A stretch of DNA of 50,165 nt from Synechococcales cyanobacterium bin2.concoct.b11b12b14.033 (GTDB lineage Bacteria > Cyanobacteriota > Vampirovibrionia > Caenarcaniphilales > Caenarcanaceae): positions 1-50,165 of the forward strand of contig JAAFJH010000009.1 in assembly GCA_013298875.1 (NCBI GenBank), read 5' to 3'. The notes under the pieces were generated by a model, which saw only the letters and a program-made list of their open reading frames with translations, ran no database searches and was not told the origin of the DNA. The position numbers and the translations under genes are program-made. Positions 6,977 to 14,715 of the stretch are shown here, piece after piece; position 1 is the stretch's first letter; the number at the start of each line of letters is the position of its first letter.

Positions 6977-7216
6977 ATGAATTTATTTGAATTAGCGACT
7001 GAATTTCGCAGACAATATGACAATTTTCATTTTCATCAAAAGGCTTATTTAAAAGCGAAAGCTGAAAAAGATAAACTTTTAAATAAAATAAACGACAAGC
7101 TAAAAGCTCAATTAGAGCCAGACATCAAGTATTCAGGAATTGGAGCTTTTTATTTTAACAAAGAATTACAACACACAACTTTTGTACCAGAAACCATACG
7201 GGAGGCTAATAGCTAA
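6977..7216 (+). CDS. hypothetical early protein
   Basis: A 79-residue protein whose N-terminal 50 residues form a likely coiled coil (LKAKAEKDKLLNKINDKLKAQ). A strong ribosome binding site AGGAGG precedes the start. The stop is 1 nt before the next gene's start. Function unknown. Confidence 0.6.
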   Translation: MNLFELATEFRRQYDNFHFHQKAYLKAKAEKDKLLNKINDKLKAQLEPDIKYSGIGAFYFNKELQHTTFVPETIREANS

Positions 7217-7217
7217 A

Positions 7218-7589
7218 ATGTCAGCACCTGATTTTAAACAAGCAAATGATTATATCGAATTAAAAGCTGGAGTTAATTGCTTCCCGCTTACAGAGATTAA
7301 GCTTCAGCCAAAGAAGAAAATAAAAATAAAGTGGGATAGAGTAATTTTTACTTTATTAATTATTGGTTTAGGTTCGTCCTGGGGCTTTCAGACTTTTCAA
7401 AATAAACCGCTCAATAAAGCTGATCATGATTATATTGAAGCAAAAGCTCTTTATGATCAAAACGAACGCAAAATTAAAGCCATGAATCGGGCTAGCAGTG
7501 TCGATATTATCAAATTTAGAGACAATTGTTTCCAATTAAAGAGTTTGAAAATGCCTTTAAGCCCTGAATGTAATGAGTCTTTAAAATAA
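7218..7589 (+). CDS. single-pass membrane protein
   Basis: A 123-residue protein with one central membrane segment (RVIFTLLIIGLGSSWGFQTF, about residues 46-65) after a basic stretch (PKKKIKIKW), so the N-terminus is probably cytoplasmic. The C-terminal part is charged and has two cysteines. I chose ATG at 7218 over an upstream overlapping start because GGGAGG lies just before it and it does not overlap the previous gene. Function unknown. Confidence 0.55.
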   Translation: MSAPDFKQANDYIELKAGVNCFPLTEIKLQPKKKIKIKWDRVIFTLLIIGLGSSWGFQTFQNKPLNKADHDYIEAKALYDQNERKIKAMNRASSVDIIKFRDNCFQLKSLKMPLSPECNESLK

Positions 7590-7889
7590 ATGCCAATTAC
7601 AAAAGATTATATGGCTCAAGTTTCTAGAGCGGAACATGCACGGGAATCTAAGGCAAAAAGAAATCAACTCTTAGCGGAAGGCAAAACTCAATATTCAGTT
7701 TGGATTGAGTCAGAAACTGACAATTTTGAGACTTTTTTACAAGGTAAAAGTTTTCATGGCTGGTTTTGGGCTTTAACGAAAGAACAGGGGGGAGAAATGG
7801 CTTTAGCCCAAGCTTTAACCGAAGGTTATAAATTTCCAAAAATTCAATCAATTACCGTCCTGAAGGAGGCAAAGAAAAGTAAAAAGTAA
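7590..7889 (+). CDS. hypothetical early protein
   Basis: A 99-residue protein that starts immediately after the stop of the membrane protein gene (no spacer), so translation is probably coupled. It has a helical basic N-terminus (SRAEHARESKAKRNQLL) and a Trp-rich centre (FHGWFWALTKEQGG). No family recognised. Confidence 0.55.
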   Translation: MPITKDYMAQVSRAEHARESKAKRNQLLAEGKTQYSVWIESETDNFETFLQGKSFHGWFWALTKEQGGEMALAQALTEGYKFPKIQSITVLKEAKKSKK

Positions 7890-7936
7890 TTCCTTGTCAG
7901 CAGTCAATGCAGATTAACCTTAAATGACTATTGGCA

Positions 7937-7950
7937 AGGGCTTATGCCCT
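7937..7950 (+). other. AGGGC-TTAT-GCCCT hairpin
   Basis: A perfect 5-bp stem with a TTAT tetraloop (7937-7950), 27 nt upstream of the recombination gene at 7977. Second of three similar GC hairpins in this otherwise AT-rich operon. Confidence 0.45.
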
Positions 7951-7976
7951 AACTTACACATATATATAAATAAACA

Positions 7977-8939
7977 ATGAGTACAGAATTAGCAAATAAA
8001 CCTACAAAAATAGAAATTCAATTTGACGAAACAACTAAAGAAATTATCAGTCAAGTTGTGGCTACTGGCGACCTAAAAGGACTGACACCAGCTCAAAAAA
8101 CACAATATATTTTAATGACTTGCCAGTCTCAAGGACTCAATCCATTGTTAGCGGCTCAATATTATGAGATCATCGTTTTCCAAAAAAAGGAAATACTGTA
8201 CGCAAAAAAAGGCTTGGCTGAGGCATTAAGAGATTCACGGAATATTAATTGCAAAATTTTCAGTTCTCAAGTCGACAAAGATTTAGGATTATATTCTGTA
8301 AAAGCAGTTGCTAGTTTGCCAAATGGACGTTCGGAAGAATCACTAGCGGTACTTAGCATTGAAGTTGAAGAAACGGACGGCTGGACAAGAACTGCTGACG
8401 GGCGGAACATTCCTAAAAAAACTGGTAAATTCGTGGCAGCCCGTGGGCAGGAGCTAGCAAATTTAATGATGAAATGCGAGACTAAAGCAAAAAGGCGTGC
8501 AACTCTCGCTCTGTGTGGACTTGGAATCGAAGAAAGAAATTTTGAAACTGAAAATGTCTATGATATTGATGATATTGCTGTGAAGTATGCTTTGAGAGGT
8601 CCAGATAACGACGCGACCATTATTGATGAACCTTGGCTTGATGACAATAAAAACAATAAATTGATTTCTCAGTCTCAAATCACCCGATTAATGGCAATTG
8701 CACAGACTGAAATCTGTTTAATAACGAAAAAAAGACGGCCTTTGCCACGGTGGAAACCGGAACAAATCGATGAATATATTAAAAGTTTAGGCTTTAATTC
8801 TAAAAAAGATATTGACGAAAATAGTTATAAGTCAATTTGTGAATACTTTGATACGCATGCTTTTCACTATCCAGATTTAGAAGGACAAATCAAGATTGAT
8901 GATATTTTGCAGCCAGAAATACAAGAAGAAACAGCTTGA
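7977..8939 (+). CDS. RecT/Red-beta-like single-strand annealing protein
   Basis: A 320-residue protein. The N-terminal half has the pattern of the phage annealing protein superfamily: LTPAQKTQYILMTCQSQGLNPLLAAQYYEII, then GLAEALRDS. The segment LMMKCETKAKRRATLALCGLG (around residues 163-183) matches the conserved ETKAKRR...GLG motif of RecT/Beta-type recombination proteins. The last 130 residues are less conserved and end in an acidic tail. Such proteins anneal single-stranded DNA during phage recombination. It is in the rightward early operon without a recognised exonuclease partner. The exact subfamily is unsure. Confidence 0.6.
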   Translation: MSTELANKPTKIEIQFDETTKEIISQVVATGDLKGLTPAQKTQYILMTCQSQGLNPLLAAQYYEIIVFQKKEILYAKKGLAEALRDSRNINCKIFSSQVDKDLGLYSVKAVASLPNGRSEESLAVLSIEVEETDGWTRTADGRNIPKKTGKFVAARGQELANLMMKCETKAKRRATLALCGLGIEERNFETENVYDIDDIAVKYALRGPDNDATIIDEPWLDDNKNNKLISQSQITRLMAIAQTEICLITKKRRPLPRWKPEQIDEYIKSLGFNSKKDIDENSYKSICEYFDTHAFHYPDLEGQIKIDDILQPEIQEETA

Positions 8940-8955
8940 TAATCTGACTGTAAAC

Positions 8956-8970
8956 GGGGCGTAATGCCCC
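8956..8970 (+). other. GGGGC-GTAAT-GCCCC hairpin
   Basis: A perfect 5-bp GC stem (8956-8960 with 8966-8970), extended by TGACT at 8945-8949 and AGTCA at 8972-8976. It lies 28 nt before the start codon at 8999. Third member of the hairpin set. Confidence 0.5.
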
Positions 8971-8998
8971 AAGTCATCAACTAACGGAAAATTAAATA

Positions 8999-9346
8999 AT
9001 GCAAAATTCACAAGAAAAAATAATTGAAGTAGCTAAAGCTGTTAGAGAAGCTCAGAAAGCTTATTTAAAAGACCGAACCAAAGAAAACCTAATAAAAAGT
9101 AAGCAATTAGAAAAGGAACTGGATGAGCTTTTGAAGCCACCAGTCAAGAATTTAAAAAAAATTATTTTAGACAGAATTGATGGTTTAATGTCTGATTTTC
9201 TTTATTACGATAGAAAAAATGATGATGAGCTGTCGATGGAACAGCTGAATAATTCAGTGGCTTCAGGCGAAATTACTGTTGATGAGATGGTTTTGGAATT
9301 TCAAAAATATTTAGAAGCGACTTTTAATAAAAAAGGAGACGCTTAA
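8999..9346 (+). CDS. coiled-coil hypothetical protein
   Basis: A 115-residue charged protein with a long N-terminal helix (residues 5-50, coiled-coil-like) and an acidic C-terminal half. No family recognised. Its stop is 1 nt from the next gene's start, so it is probably translated together with the nucleotidyltransferase-like gene. Confidence 0.55.
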   Translation: MQNSQEKIIEVAKAVREAQKAYLKDRTKENLIKSKQLEKELDELLKPPVKNLKKIILDRIDGLMSDFLYYDRKNDDELSMEQLNNSVASGEITVDEMVLEFQKYLEATFNKKGDA

Positions 9347-9347
9347 A

Positions 9348-10097
9348 ATGAATAGTGAACAAAAAGCTTTAGAAGTATTTCTAAAATTGCCAGAACCATT
9401 AAAAGAAATTTTAGCTAAACATAATGCTTTTCTGGCTGGCGGCTCAATCTTGTCGGGGATTCTAGACAGAAAAGTAAATGATTATGATTTATGGTTTCCT
9501 TCTAACAGCCAATTAGTTAGTACCTACAATGAATTAGTCGGTTTAGGAGCTTCAATCGAATGGAATTCAGACAATGCTTGGACATTACGCTTATTTGACG
9601 AGTTTAAAATACAGTGCGTTAAAAAGCATATTGGCGATCCTTTTCTGATTTTAAGAGGTTTTGATTTTAAATTCTGCCAAATTGGCATTGATTGCTCAAA
9701 GCAGGAACTCATCCAAATGGACATGGCAGCCTCGCAAATTAAAAAGAAAAGCGAAGGACTTTACGCTTACATAAAGCCTGACTGGTCAGATATTCCTCCA
9801 GATTCTTCTTTTCAAGAGAATTTAAAAGAAGAACAAGAAAAAGAAATGAAAGAAGTTTTAAATCCTGATTTTCGGCATGACTTAGACCCAAAGAGAGTTT
9901 TAAAATATTTTGAACAAAACTTCATTCATTTCTCTCCTGATGCAATGATTCAGATGCTTTTAGATTCTAAAGTTATGATTCCAGGCTGGCTTATGGCTCG
10001 GAGCGAAAAACTTTGGATAACTGGTTGGACTGAGGATCATGTAGGCAATTTATATCCTCCGTCTGTAAATGAAGAAAACACAAATAAATACTACTAA
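9348..10097 (+). CDS. nucleotidyltransferase-fold protein
   Basis: A 249-residue protein with the signature of the polymerase-beta/CCA-adding nucleotidyltransferase fold: LAGGSIL at residues 29-35, followed by DYDLWF with Asp45 and Asp47, and a possible third acidic position in GFDFKFCQIG (Asp106). Related proteins with a poly(A)-polymerase-head-like domain are known in phages; substrates are generally not known. The C-terminal part (from residue 150) is unassigned. The ribosome binding site GGAG is good. It may modify RNA, a protein or a small molecule during takeover; this is inference. Confidence 0.6.
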   Translation: MNSEQKALEVFLKLPEPLKEILAKHNAFLAGGSILSGILDRKVNDYDLWFPSNSQLVSTYNELVGLGASIEWNSDNAWTLRLFDEFKIQCVKKHIGDPFLILRGFDFKFCQIGIDCSKQELIQMDMAASQIKKKSEGLYAYIKPDWSDIPPDSSFQENLKEEQEKEMKEVLNPDFRHDLDPKRVLKYFEQNFIHFSPDAMIQMLLDSKVMIPGWLMARSEKLWITGWTEDHVGNLYPPSVNEENTNKYY

Positions 10098-10118
10098 CTA
10101 AATAATAAGGAAACGAAA

Positions 10119-10814
10119 ATGAGCTTTGACAAATTAGATAAAAACATTTACAAACATCTTTGCGAAACCGCAAGCAACCCTTGCTTAGATGAAGACGATG
10201 CTTGGGAAATGCTTTGTGGTGCTGACACAAAGTACAGTAAAAAAATAGATGAACGCCGCTGGTACAACCTTGAGGAAAAAGTTGTGGAGATAAACGGCAA
10301 ATTTATATCCTTTACTGACTACGATATAACTGGTGATGGTAGTGCCTCTGATATGGACTTGAAGACAATGTGGGAGCAAATTTACGAAGTTTTCCCAGTA
10401 GAGAAAATGCAAATTGTTTACGAAAAAAAAGAAATAGCGAATCTAATAAAAGAAGCTACCGACAAACTTTATTCAATCCAACAAGAAATTTTACTTAAAG
10501 GAAAAGAAGAAACAACCGCTAAGAATGAATTAATAGGCCTTTTAAATCAAGCAAATCTAAAAAAAGCGGAAGGTTCAGAAATTGGTTATTCATTCTCAGA
10601 AAGAGAAACAGCCACCTATGACCCGAAAATTCAAGGCTTATTGCCAGTTTCTAAGATTCAATATTTTCAAGAATTTAAAATCACGGACACAAAAATTAAA
10701 GACTTGGCTGGAAGAGGTTTTTTAGACGGCTCAGACCTTGAATTAATAGCTAATTGTAAGACTGTAAAAAGTGTAAATCCGGTGCTGACTAAAATACAAT
10801 TAAAAGGGGGATAA
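10119..10814 (+). CDS. hypothetical early protein
   Basis: A 231-residue protein with two apparent parts: an N-terminal region with WYNLEEKVVEINGKFISF and an acidic loop, and a C-terminal helical region with repeated Lys/Glu helices. The sequence IYSIQQEILLKG-type helix after residue 105 may be a coiled coil. No family recognised. The next gene starts 0 nt after the stop. Confidence 0.55.
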   Translation: MSFDKLDKNIYKHLCETASNPCLDEDDAWEMLCGADTKYSKKIDERRWYNLEEKVVEINGKFISFTDYDITGDGSASDMDLKTMWEQIYEVFPVEKMQIVYEKKEIANLIKEATDKLYSIQQEILLKGKEETTAKNELIGLLNQANLKKAEGSEIGYSFSERETATYDPKIQGLLPVSKIQYFQEFKITDTKIKDLAGRGFLDGSDLELIANCKTVKSVNPVLTKIQLKGG

Positions 10815-11585
10815 ATGAAACAATTCTTACTTCCCGCTTTAGGTCTGATACTGGGCGGTACTTTCACCTTTACTTCATTTGCCAAAATAAATGAAAACAA
10901 ACCCATTAAAATACCTTCCACTCCTCTTTATTATGCAGCTGAGTTAGCTCAATCAGACACTCAACTTTTACTTCAAGAAAAAGAATTAGATAAATTGGCC
11001 AAAAAGTTAAATTGGACTCAAAGAGTTTTAATTCAAGAGCGGGCGAAACAAAGAAAAATAAAGACGACTTTAATAAGTTCTGAATTCTTAAACAACTCTG
11101 CCAAAGCCTCCATTTATCAGCCAAATCAAGATAATTCAAAGCTTGTTCAATCAGTAACTAAATTAATTGCAAAATATCAATCTCCGATAAGCCCTGATAG
11201 ATGGGTAGAATTAAGCCAAGAGTTGAATTTTCCTTTAAACTTTTTATTGGCCTCCGCTCATTTTGAAAGCCATTTTGGCACTCGTGGCCGGGCGGTTAAA
11301 ACTAAAAACATTTACAATATAGGAAACACCGACGGCGGTGATTATAAGCCAGTGGCTCATGATAAATACAATTCTTTTAATGATGATTTTGAAAGTGGAA
11401 TTATAAATTTTGCGAGTTTAATTAGAAACTGCTATTTTTATGAAAATGAAGAGATTGACTTGAAAACCTTCATAAAAAGAGATTTTCGGGCTGTTAGATG
11501 CTCACAAAAAGGAAAAAGGTATATGAGCGACAGACTCGCTAAAATTAAATACTTTTGGCTTGCAAATAAACAATATAAATTTTAA
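10815..11585 (+). CDS. exported glucosaminidase-like peptidoglycan hydrolase
   Basis: A 256-residue protein with a signal peptide (MKQFLLPALGLILGGTFTFTSFA). The C-terminal domain (about residues 125-250) contains LLASAHFESHFGTRGRA with candidate catalytic Glu151, then KNIYNIGNTDGGDYKP and YNSFNDDFESGIINFA, the pattern of GH73/Bax-type glucosaminidases. Residues 30-110 are a helical linker. It is unusual in an early operon, away from the lysis cassette; it could act on the cell wall early, or help DNA entry or lysis timing. The ribosome binding site GGGGG lies just before the ATG. Confidence 0.7.
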   Translation: MKQFLLPALGLILGGTFTFTSFAKINENKPIKIPSTPLYYAAELAQSDTQLLLQEKELDKLAKKLNWTQRVLIQERAKQRKIKTTLISSEFLNNSAKASIYQPNQDNSKLVQSVTKLIAKYQSPISPDRWVELSQELNFPLNFLLASAHFESHFGTRGRAVKTKNIYNIGNTDGGDYKPVAHDKYNSFNDDFESGIINFASLIRNCYFYENEEIDLKTFIKRDFRAVRCSQKGKRYMSDRLAKIKYFWLANKQYKF

Positions 11586-11603
11586 AGGAAAGTTAAATAA
11601 ATT

Positions 11604-11744
11604 ATGGAATTAATAATAGGTTTTGCAGCATTTTGTATATTTTTATTAGTTGATTGGTGCTTCGAATTGGGCTTAACAAGTCGTCTAAAAGAAACTTTCA
11701 GCATGTTTGGTAAATTATTTTTAAAGCTAAAGCCATTTCTCTAG
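11604..11744 (+). CDS. small membrane protein
   Basis: A 46-residue ORF whose residues 2-18 form a membrane segment (ELIIGFAAFCIFLLVDW), with a basic C-terminus. A ribosome binding site (AAGGAAAG) precedes it. Its stop codon shares the bases CTAG with the stop of the convergent gene, so the rightward and leftward transcripts meet here. Function unknown. Confidence 0.5.
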   Translation: MELIIGFAAFCIFLLVDWCFELGLTSRLKETFSMFGKLFLKLKPFL

Positions 11745-12136
11745 AACCTAGCTGAATTCAAGCCTTTCCAATAAAATTTTAATTCCTCGCAGCCTTTTGC
11801 ATGACAATGTCTATCACGCTTACAAGCGACTAGAGCTTCATTGCAGTTAGAATTATCAATTTGAGGCGCATTTGAGAGTTTTTTTGAATTTATTGTTTTC
11901 GGTTTTATTTGCTTCTTTTGCACTGCAACAGGAATTCTAACGATTTTTTTCTCAACTTTATAAATAGTTCTTGTAATTGTTTTTGGTTCATCAAAAAAAG
12001 AAGGTGGAATTGGGCAAGTGGCTTTTTTTGAATAAGTGAATAATGTCCACGAATAAATTAAGATTCCGAATAAGGTGAAAAGGCCTAATATCCCGAAAAG
12101 CACCTGAATTGAAATTTGAATAACTTTAACTTTCAT
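11741..12136 (-). CDS. membrane protein at the end of the lysis cassette
   Basis: A 131-residue protein with one N-terminal membrane segment (residues 6-35), a Pro/Lys-rich linker and a C-terminal part with five cysteines (NCNEALVACKRDRHCHAKGC). I chose the ATG at 12136 over an upstream TTG. A single-pass protein with a periplasmic domain in this place could belong to the lysis system, such as a spanin subunit, but no family is recognised. Confidence 0.55.
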   Translation of the reverse strand: MKVKVIQISIQVLFGILGLFTLFGILIYSWTLFTYSKKATCPIPPSFFDEPKTITRTIYKVEKKIVRIPVAVQKKQIKPKTINSKKLSNAPQIDNSNCNEALVACKRDRHCHAKGCEELKFYWKGLNSARF

Positions 12137-12143
12137 TTTTTTA

Positions 12144-12488
12144 TTACTTCGAAAGGCAGGAAGCAATCAGCGTATCTAGTTTTTTGTCCATCACGTCTAA
12201 GCGATCTTTAATCTTTTCATGATCCTCTCGATTTAATGTGAATTCGGAGCGGATTAAAGAAATTAACATAGATAAATCTTTTAAATAACTCAAATTAGGC
12301 AAATTATCAATTATTACTCCGATAACTTTTTCGTCAATGGTATTTTTAGCCCTGAATTGATCTCTCTCTAAAGACAATCTAAATTGAACAACTACATAAA
12401 CTACATAGCCAATCCCTAAAAAAACCAACAAAGCCGCTGCCAGCCATTGATTTTGAATAATACTTCCTAAACTGTCAACTAATTTCAT
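12144..12488 (-). CDS. putative holin
   Basis: A 114-residue protein with one N-terminal membrane segment (LAAALLVFLGIGYVVYVVVQF, residues 16-36) and a charged C-terminal half with helices typical of a coiled coil. Holin-like size, topology and position in the lysis cassette support the call; homology is not evident. Its start overlaps the lipoprotein gene by 4 nt (ATGA). Confidence 0.5.
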   Translation of the reverse strand: MKLVDSLGSIIQNQWLAAALLVFLGIGYVVYVVVQFRLSLERDQFRAKNTIDEKVIGVIIDNLPNLSYLKDLSMLISLIRSEFTLNREDHEKIKDRLDVMDKKLDTLIASCLSK

Positions 12489-12790
12489 TTACACTTGCAC
12501 CTTTCCAACTGAGCCTTACAAGACTTATATTCATCTTGCCAAATAAAAACCGCTTTGTTAAGTGAATTTATTTGTAAGTTTTGGCTGTCAATCAAGCTTT
12601 TGAATGTTACATTATTATTGTAAATTAATTCATTTCTGATTAAGTCTTTCCGTCCAAATTTTATTTCTTTAATTTGCGTAGAATCAGCATGGCTGGGCTT
12701 CGTACATGCATTCATCATAATACTTGCTACTAATAATATTAATAGTAATTTGGTTTCAATTCTACTAAACAAAATAATCATCTTTTTCAT
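12485..12790 (-). CDS. lipoprotein, putative spanin
   Basis: A 101-residue protein with a lipoprotein signal (lipobox MNAC, Cys29). The mature part ends in a Cys/Lys-rich stretch (ACKAQLERCKCK-type). An outer-membrane lipoprotein inside a lysis operon of a diderm phage suggests a spanin component. The ribosome binding site GGAGG lies 10 nt upstream. Its first codons overlap the previous small gene (ATGA). Confidence 0.5.
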   Translation of the reverse strand: MKKMIILFSRIETKLLLILLVASIMMNACTKPSHADSTQIKEIKFGRKDLIRNELIYNNNVTFKSLIDSQNLQINSLNKAVFIWQDEYKSCKAQLERCKCK

Positions 12791-12954
12791 TCTTTTTTAC
12801 CTCCAGCAAATTCTTCTATTATTCCGGCTTCAAACAGAGCTTCAAAATGCTCATCATGAGACTTAATATCTTTTTCCATTAAGTAAATTTTAGTAGTTAA
12901 TAATAAGTACAAAACAAAATTAAGTACACAAAAATAAAATAAATCATTACTCAT
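12787..12954 (-). CDS. small membrane protein in the lysis cassette
   Basis: A 55-residue ORF with an N-terminal membrane segment (LFYFCVLNFVLYLLLTTKIYL) and an acidic tail (KDIKSHDEHFEALFEAGIIEEF). It overlaps both neighbours by 4 nt (ATGA). Candidate second holin or antiholin by position and size only. Confidence 0.5.
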   Translation of the reverse strand: MSNDLFYFCVLNFVLYLLLTTKIYLMEKDIKSHDEHFEALFEAGIIEEFAGGKKE

Positions 12955-13580
12955 GCTTTTATCTCTCCTAATGCTTGATGTAAGTTTAAGTAGTATTTTT
13001 GAAAGTCACTTGGCCAACTTTCAAAGGCCTTTTTTCCTATAACCTTTGAGATTTCATTATTAGCTAAGGATAATAATTCGCTACAGTAGATACCACCTCC
13101 ATCTCCTTCAAATATTTTATTTATGAAATTGCCGATAAATCCAAATAACTTAAAAAATTTATTCTTACCTAAATATTCAAAATCAGTTCTCAATTTAATA
13201 GCAAGAATGCTCTTGACATCGTATTTTGCACCAATCAAATCGAGCATTAACTTAAGATTATAACTATCGTCTTCATAAGATTTAATAGTACTGCCTAAAT
13301 TCATTGCTCCCCATTTAAGCAAAGGAAATACTGCTACTCCGCTGGCAATATGACTTTCAATTACATACCAACCAGTTTTCAAAGCCTCGCCAGTTGGTTT
13401 ATGCACCATTTTAGGGTGAGGTGAATTTACCGAATCATGCCAGAATTTGTAAGCTACATGACTAGCCGTTTCACACTCTTTAATGCCAATTTGCCGAGTG
13501 TGAGCTTGAATCCGCCTACAAATTAACGTCTCGCCAATTACAAACAGAACTCCATTTCTTTTATTTTCTAAAATGCTCAT
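12951..13580 (-). CDS. YiiX/NlpC-like permuted papain-fold hydrolase
   Basis: A 209-residue protein with the layout of permuted NlpC/P60 enzymes (YaeF/YiiX type): a conserved His in ETASHVAY (His41), an acidic or polar residue in YVIESHIASGV (Glu75), and the nucleophile Cys in GIYCSELLS (Cys166). These enzymes hydrolyse amide or thioester bonds; peptidoglycan or lipid-linked substrates are possible. There is no signal peptide. In the lysis operon it may be a second cell-wall enzyme. It overlaps the following small gene by 4 nt. Confidence 0.65.
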   Translation of the reverse strand: MSILENKRNGVLFVIGETLICRRIQAHTRQIGIKECETASHVAYKFWHDSVNSPHPKMVHKPTGEALKTGWYVIESHIASGVAVFPLLKWGAMNLGSTIKSYEDDSYNLKLMLDLIGAKYDVKSILAIKLRTDFEYLGKNKFFKLFGFIGNFINKIFEGDGGGIYCSELLSLANNEISKVIGKKAFESWPSDFQKYYLNLHQALGEIKA

Positions 13581-13581
13581 A

Positions 13582-13893
13582 TTAAGTTGAAACCTCGACC
13601 TTACTAGTAAAATACCTACTACAATCCTTGCAATAATACTGCCGTAGCCGGGTGGACCGAGTAATAGTATTTAAACTAGAACAATGTTTGCAAGGTGGAC
13701 TAATCAGCCTTTTTACTCCTCCAATTGCCAATTTTTCTTTTATAACTTTTTCCTTTTTTATTTTGGGTTCTTTTATAATTTTTTCTTTTTTCTTAACTTG
13801 ACCAGAAGCTGGTTTTAGAACAATCTGAGCACCATCTTTTTTCTTGAGAATCTGCTCAAAAAATACCGGGTACTTTTCCTTTAAATTACTCAT
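13582..13893 (-). CDS. zinc-ribbon protein
   Basis: A 103-residue protein with a Lys-rich middle (residues 30-58) and a C-terminal zinc ribbon: CKHCSSLNTITRSTRLRQYY then CKDCSRYF, two CxxC pairs about 19 residues apart. The pattern resembles small regulators such as phage Com or transposase-associated zinc ribbons, and it could bind nucleic acid. It overlaps its upstream neighbour by 4 nt. Confidence 0.6.
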   Translation of the reverse strand: MSNLKEKYPVFFEQILKKKDGAQIVLKPASGQVKKKEKIIKEPKIKKEKVIKEKLAIGGVKRLISPPCKHCSSLNTITRSTRLRQYYCKDCSRYFTSKVEVST

Positions 13894-14198
13894 TGCTTCT
13901 CACTTTTAAAATCGGGAAGTATAAAATGTACGCTGTAATTTGTACACATTTCTAAAAAATCATCGTAGGCACTAAGCCCATTGTAAGCTTTTTTGTCATA
14001 GCTTATACCTCTACTACCGATCGAGTATCTAAAATCTAAATCGGGGTGATCGTAATTGGCATTTCTGATTTCTACACAATCCCAACAATTATATTGTGTG
14101 TACACCCAACCGAGAATCCTATTGTTTTTTACAATCAGCTCCCAAAGCAATGAGTAATCAGTTGATAGATTGTAATTATCATTTTTTAAATTAATCAT
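13890..14198 (-). CDS. hypothetical protein in lysis cassette
   Basis: A 102-residue protein with WDCVEIRNANYDHPDLDFRYS and other aromatic-rich parts. No family recognised. It overlaps the endolysin stop codon and the next gene by 4 nt on each side, so it is translated as part of the lysis operon. Confidence 0.55.
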   Translation of the reverse strand: MINLKNDNYNLSTDYSLLWELIVKNNRILGWVYTQYNCWDCVEIRNANYDHPDLDFRYSIGSRGISYDKKAYNGLSAYDDFLEMCTNYSVHFILPDFKSEKQ

Positions 14199-14635
14199 GC
14201 GATGACTCCTCTTAAAAACAAAGCTTTTTCTTTTGCCCTTCTGGCGACAAGCCCAGACAAAGGCTTTCCATTTGCATTAACCCATCTGTCAAACTGATTT
14301 GCAGCCTGATTGAATAAACCTTGATTCAGAAACTTTACAAGAGTAGACTTGCTCAAAGCTTCAATTCCTACGTTGTAGGCAAAACTTACTAAAGCATCAA
14401 ATTGATTTTGATTGAGCTTTACCTTTACATAAGCATTCACACTGTTTTCAAATCTTTGCAAATCATTCCTCAATAAATTCTCAGCTTGTGCTTGTCCGAT
14501 TAAAAGACCTTCTTTGACATCAGCTCCTGTATGACCATAGCCAATTGTCCAAACTTTTGCGGGGCATAAGTAAGCTTTAAGTCTTAATCCTTCAAAATTC
14601 TTGATTAAATCAATTCCTTTTTGACTTGTTTTCAT
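14195..14635 (-). CDS. endolysin, GH24 (T4-type) lysozyme
   Basis: A 146-residue muramidase. The catalytic Glu15 is in NFEGLRLKAY, the position normally Asp is Cys24 (YLCPAKVW), and Thr30 begins TIGYGHTG; the Cys variant is common among GH24 phage endolysins. The length is typical, and the conserved FDALVSFAYNVG and GLVARRAKE segments are present. I chose ATG at 14635 because the family begins there; the longer TTG-start ORF adds a run with no similarity. No signal-anchor segment is seen, so a holin would release it. Confidence 0.9.
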   Translation of the reverse strand: MKTSQKGIDLIKNFEGLRLKAYLCPAKVWTIGYGHTGADVKEGLLIGQAQAENLLRNDLQRFENSVNAYVKVKLNQNQFDALVSFAYNVGIEALSKSTLVKFLNQGLFNQAANQFDRWVNANGKPLSGLVARRAKEKALFLRGVIA

Positions 14636-14687
14636 AACTGGATGCCTGGGTTTATCTTGTGTAAATAATATCAAATAATTCTCAATA

Positions 14688-14715
14688 ATTCCGAATACTT
14701 GCAACTATTTGGAAT
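14688..14715. promoter_or_regulatory. 28-bp palindromic operator-like site 1
   Basis: Plus-strand arms ATTCCGAATACTTG and CAACTATTTGGAAT. It lies before the endolysin gene and overlaps the stop codon of the protease gene. On the minus strand an extended -10-like TTTGATATTATT follows 15 bp later (14669-14657 region). Confidence 0.75.

Noticed and set aside
6943-6990. 15-residue ORF overlapping the strong ribosome binding site of the gene at 6977
   Set aside because: Too short to support; it could be a leader peptide but nothing shows it.
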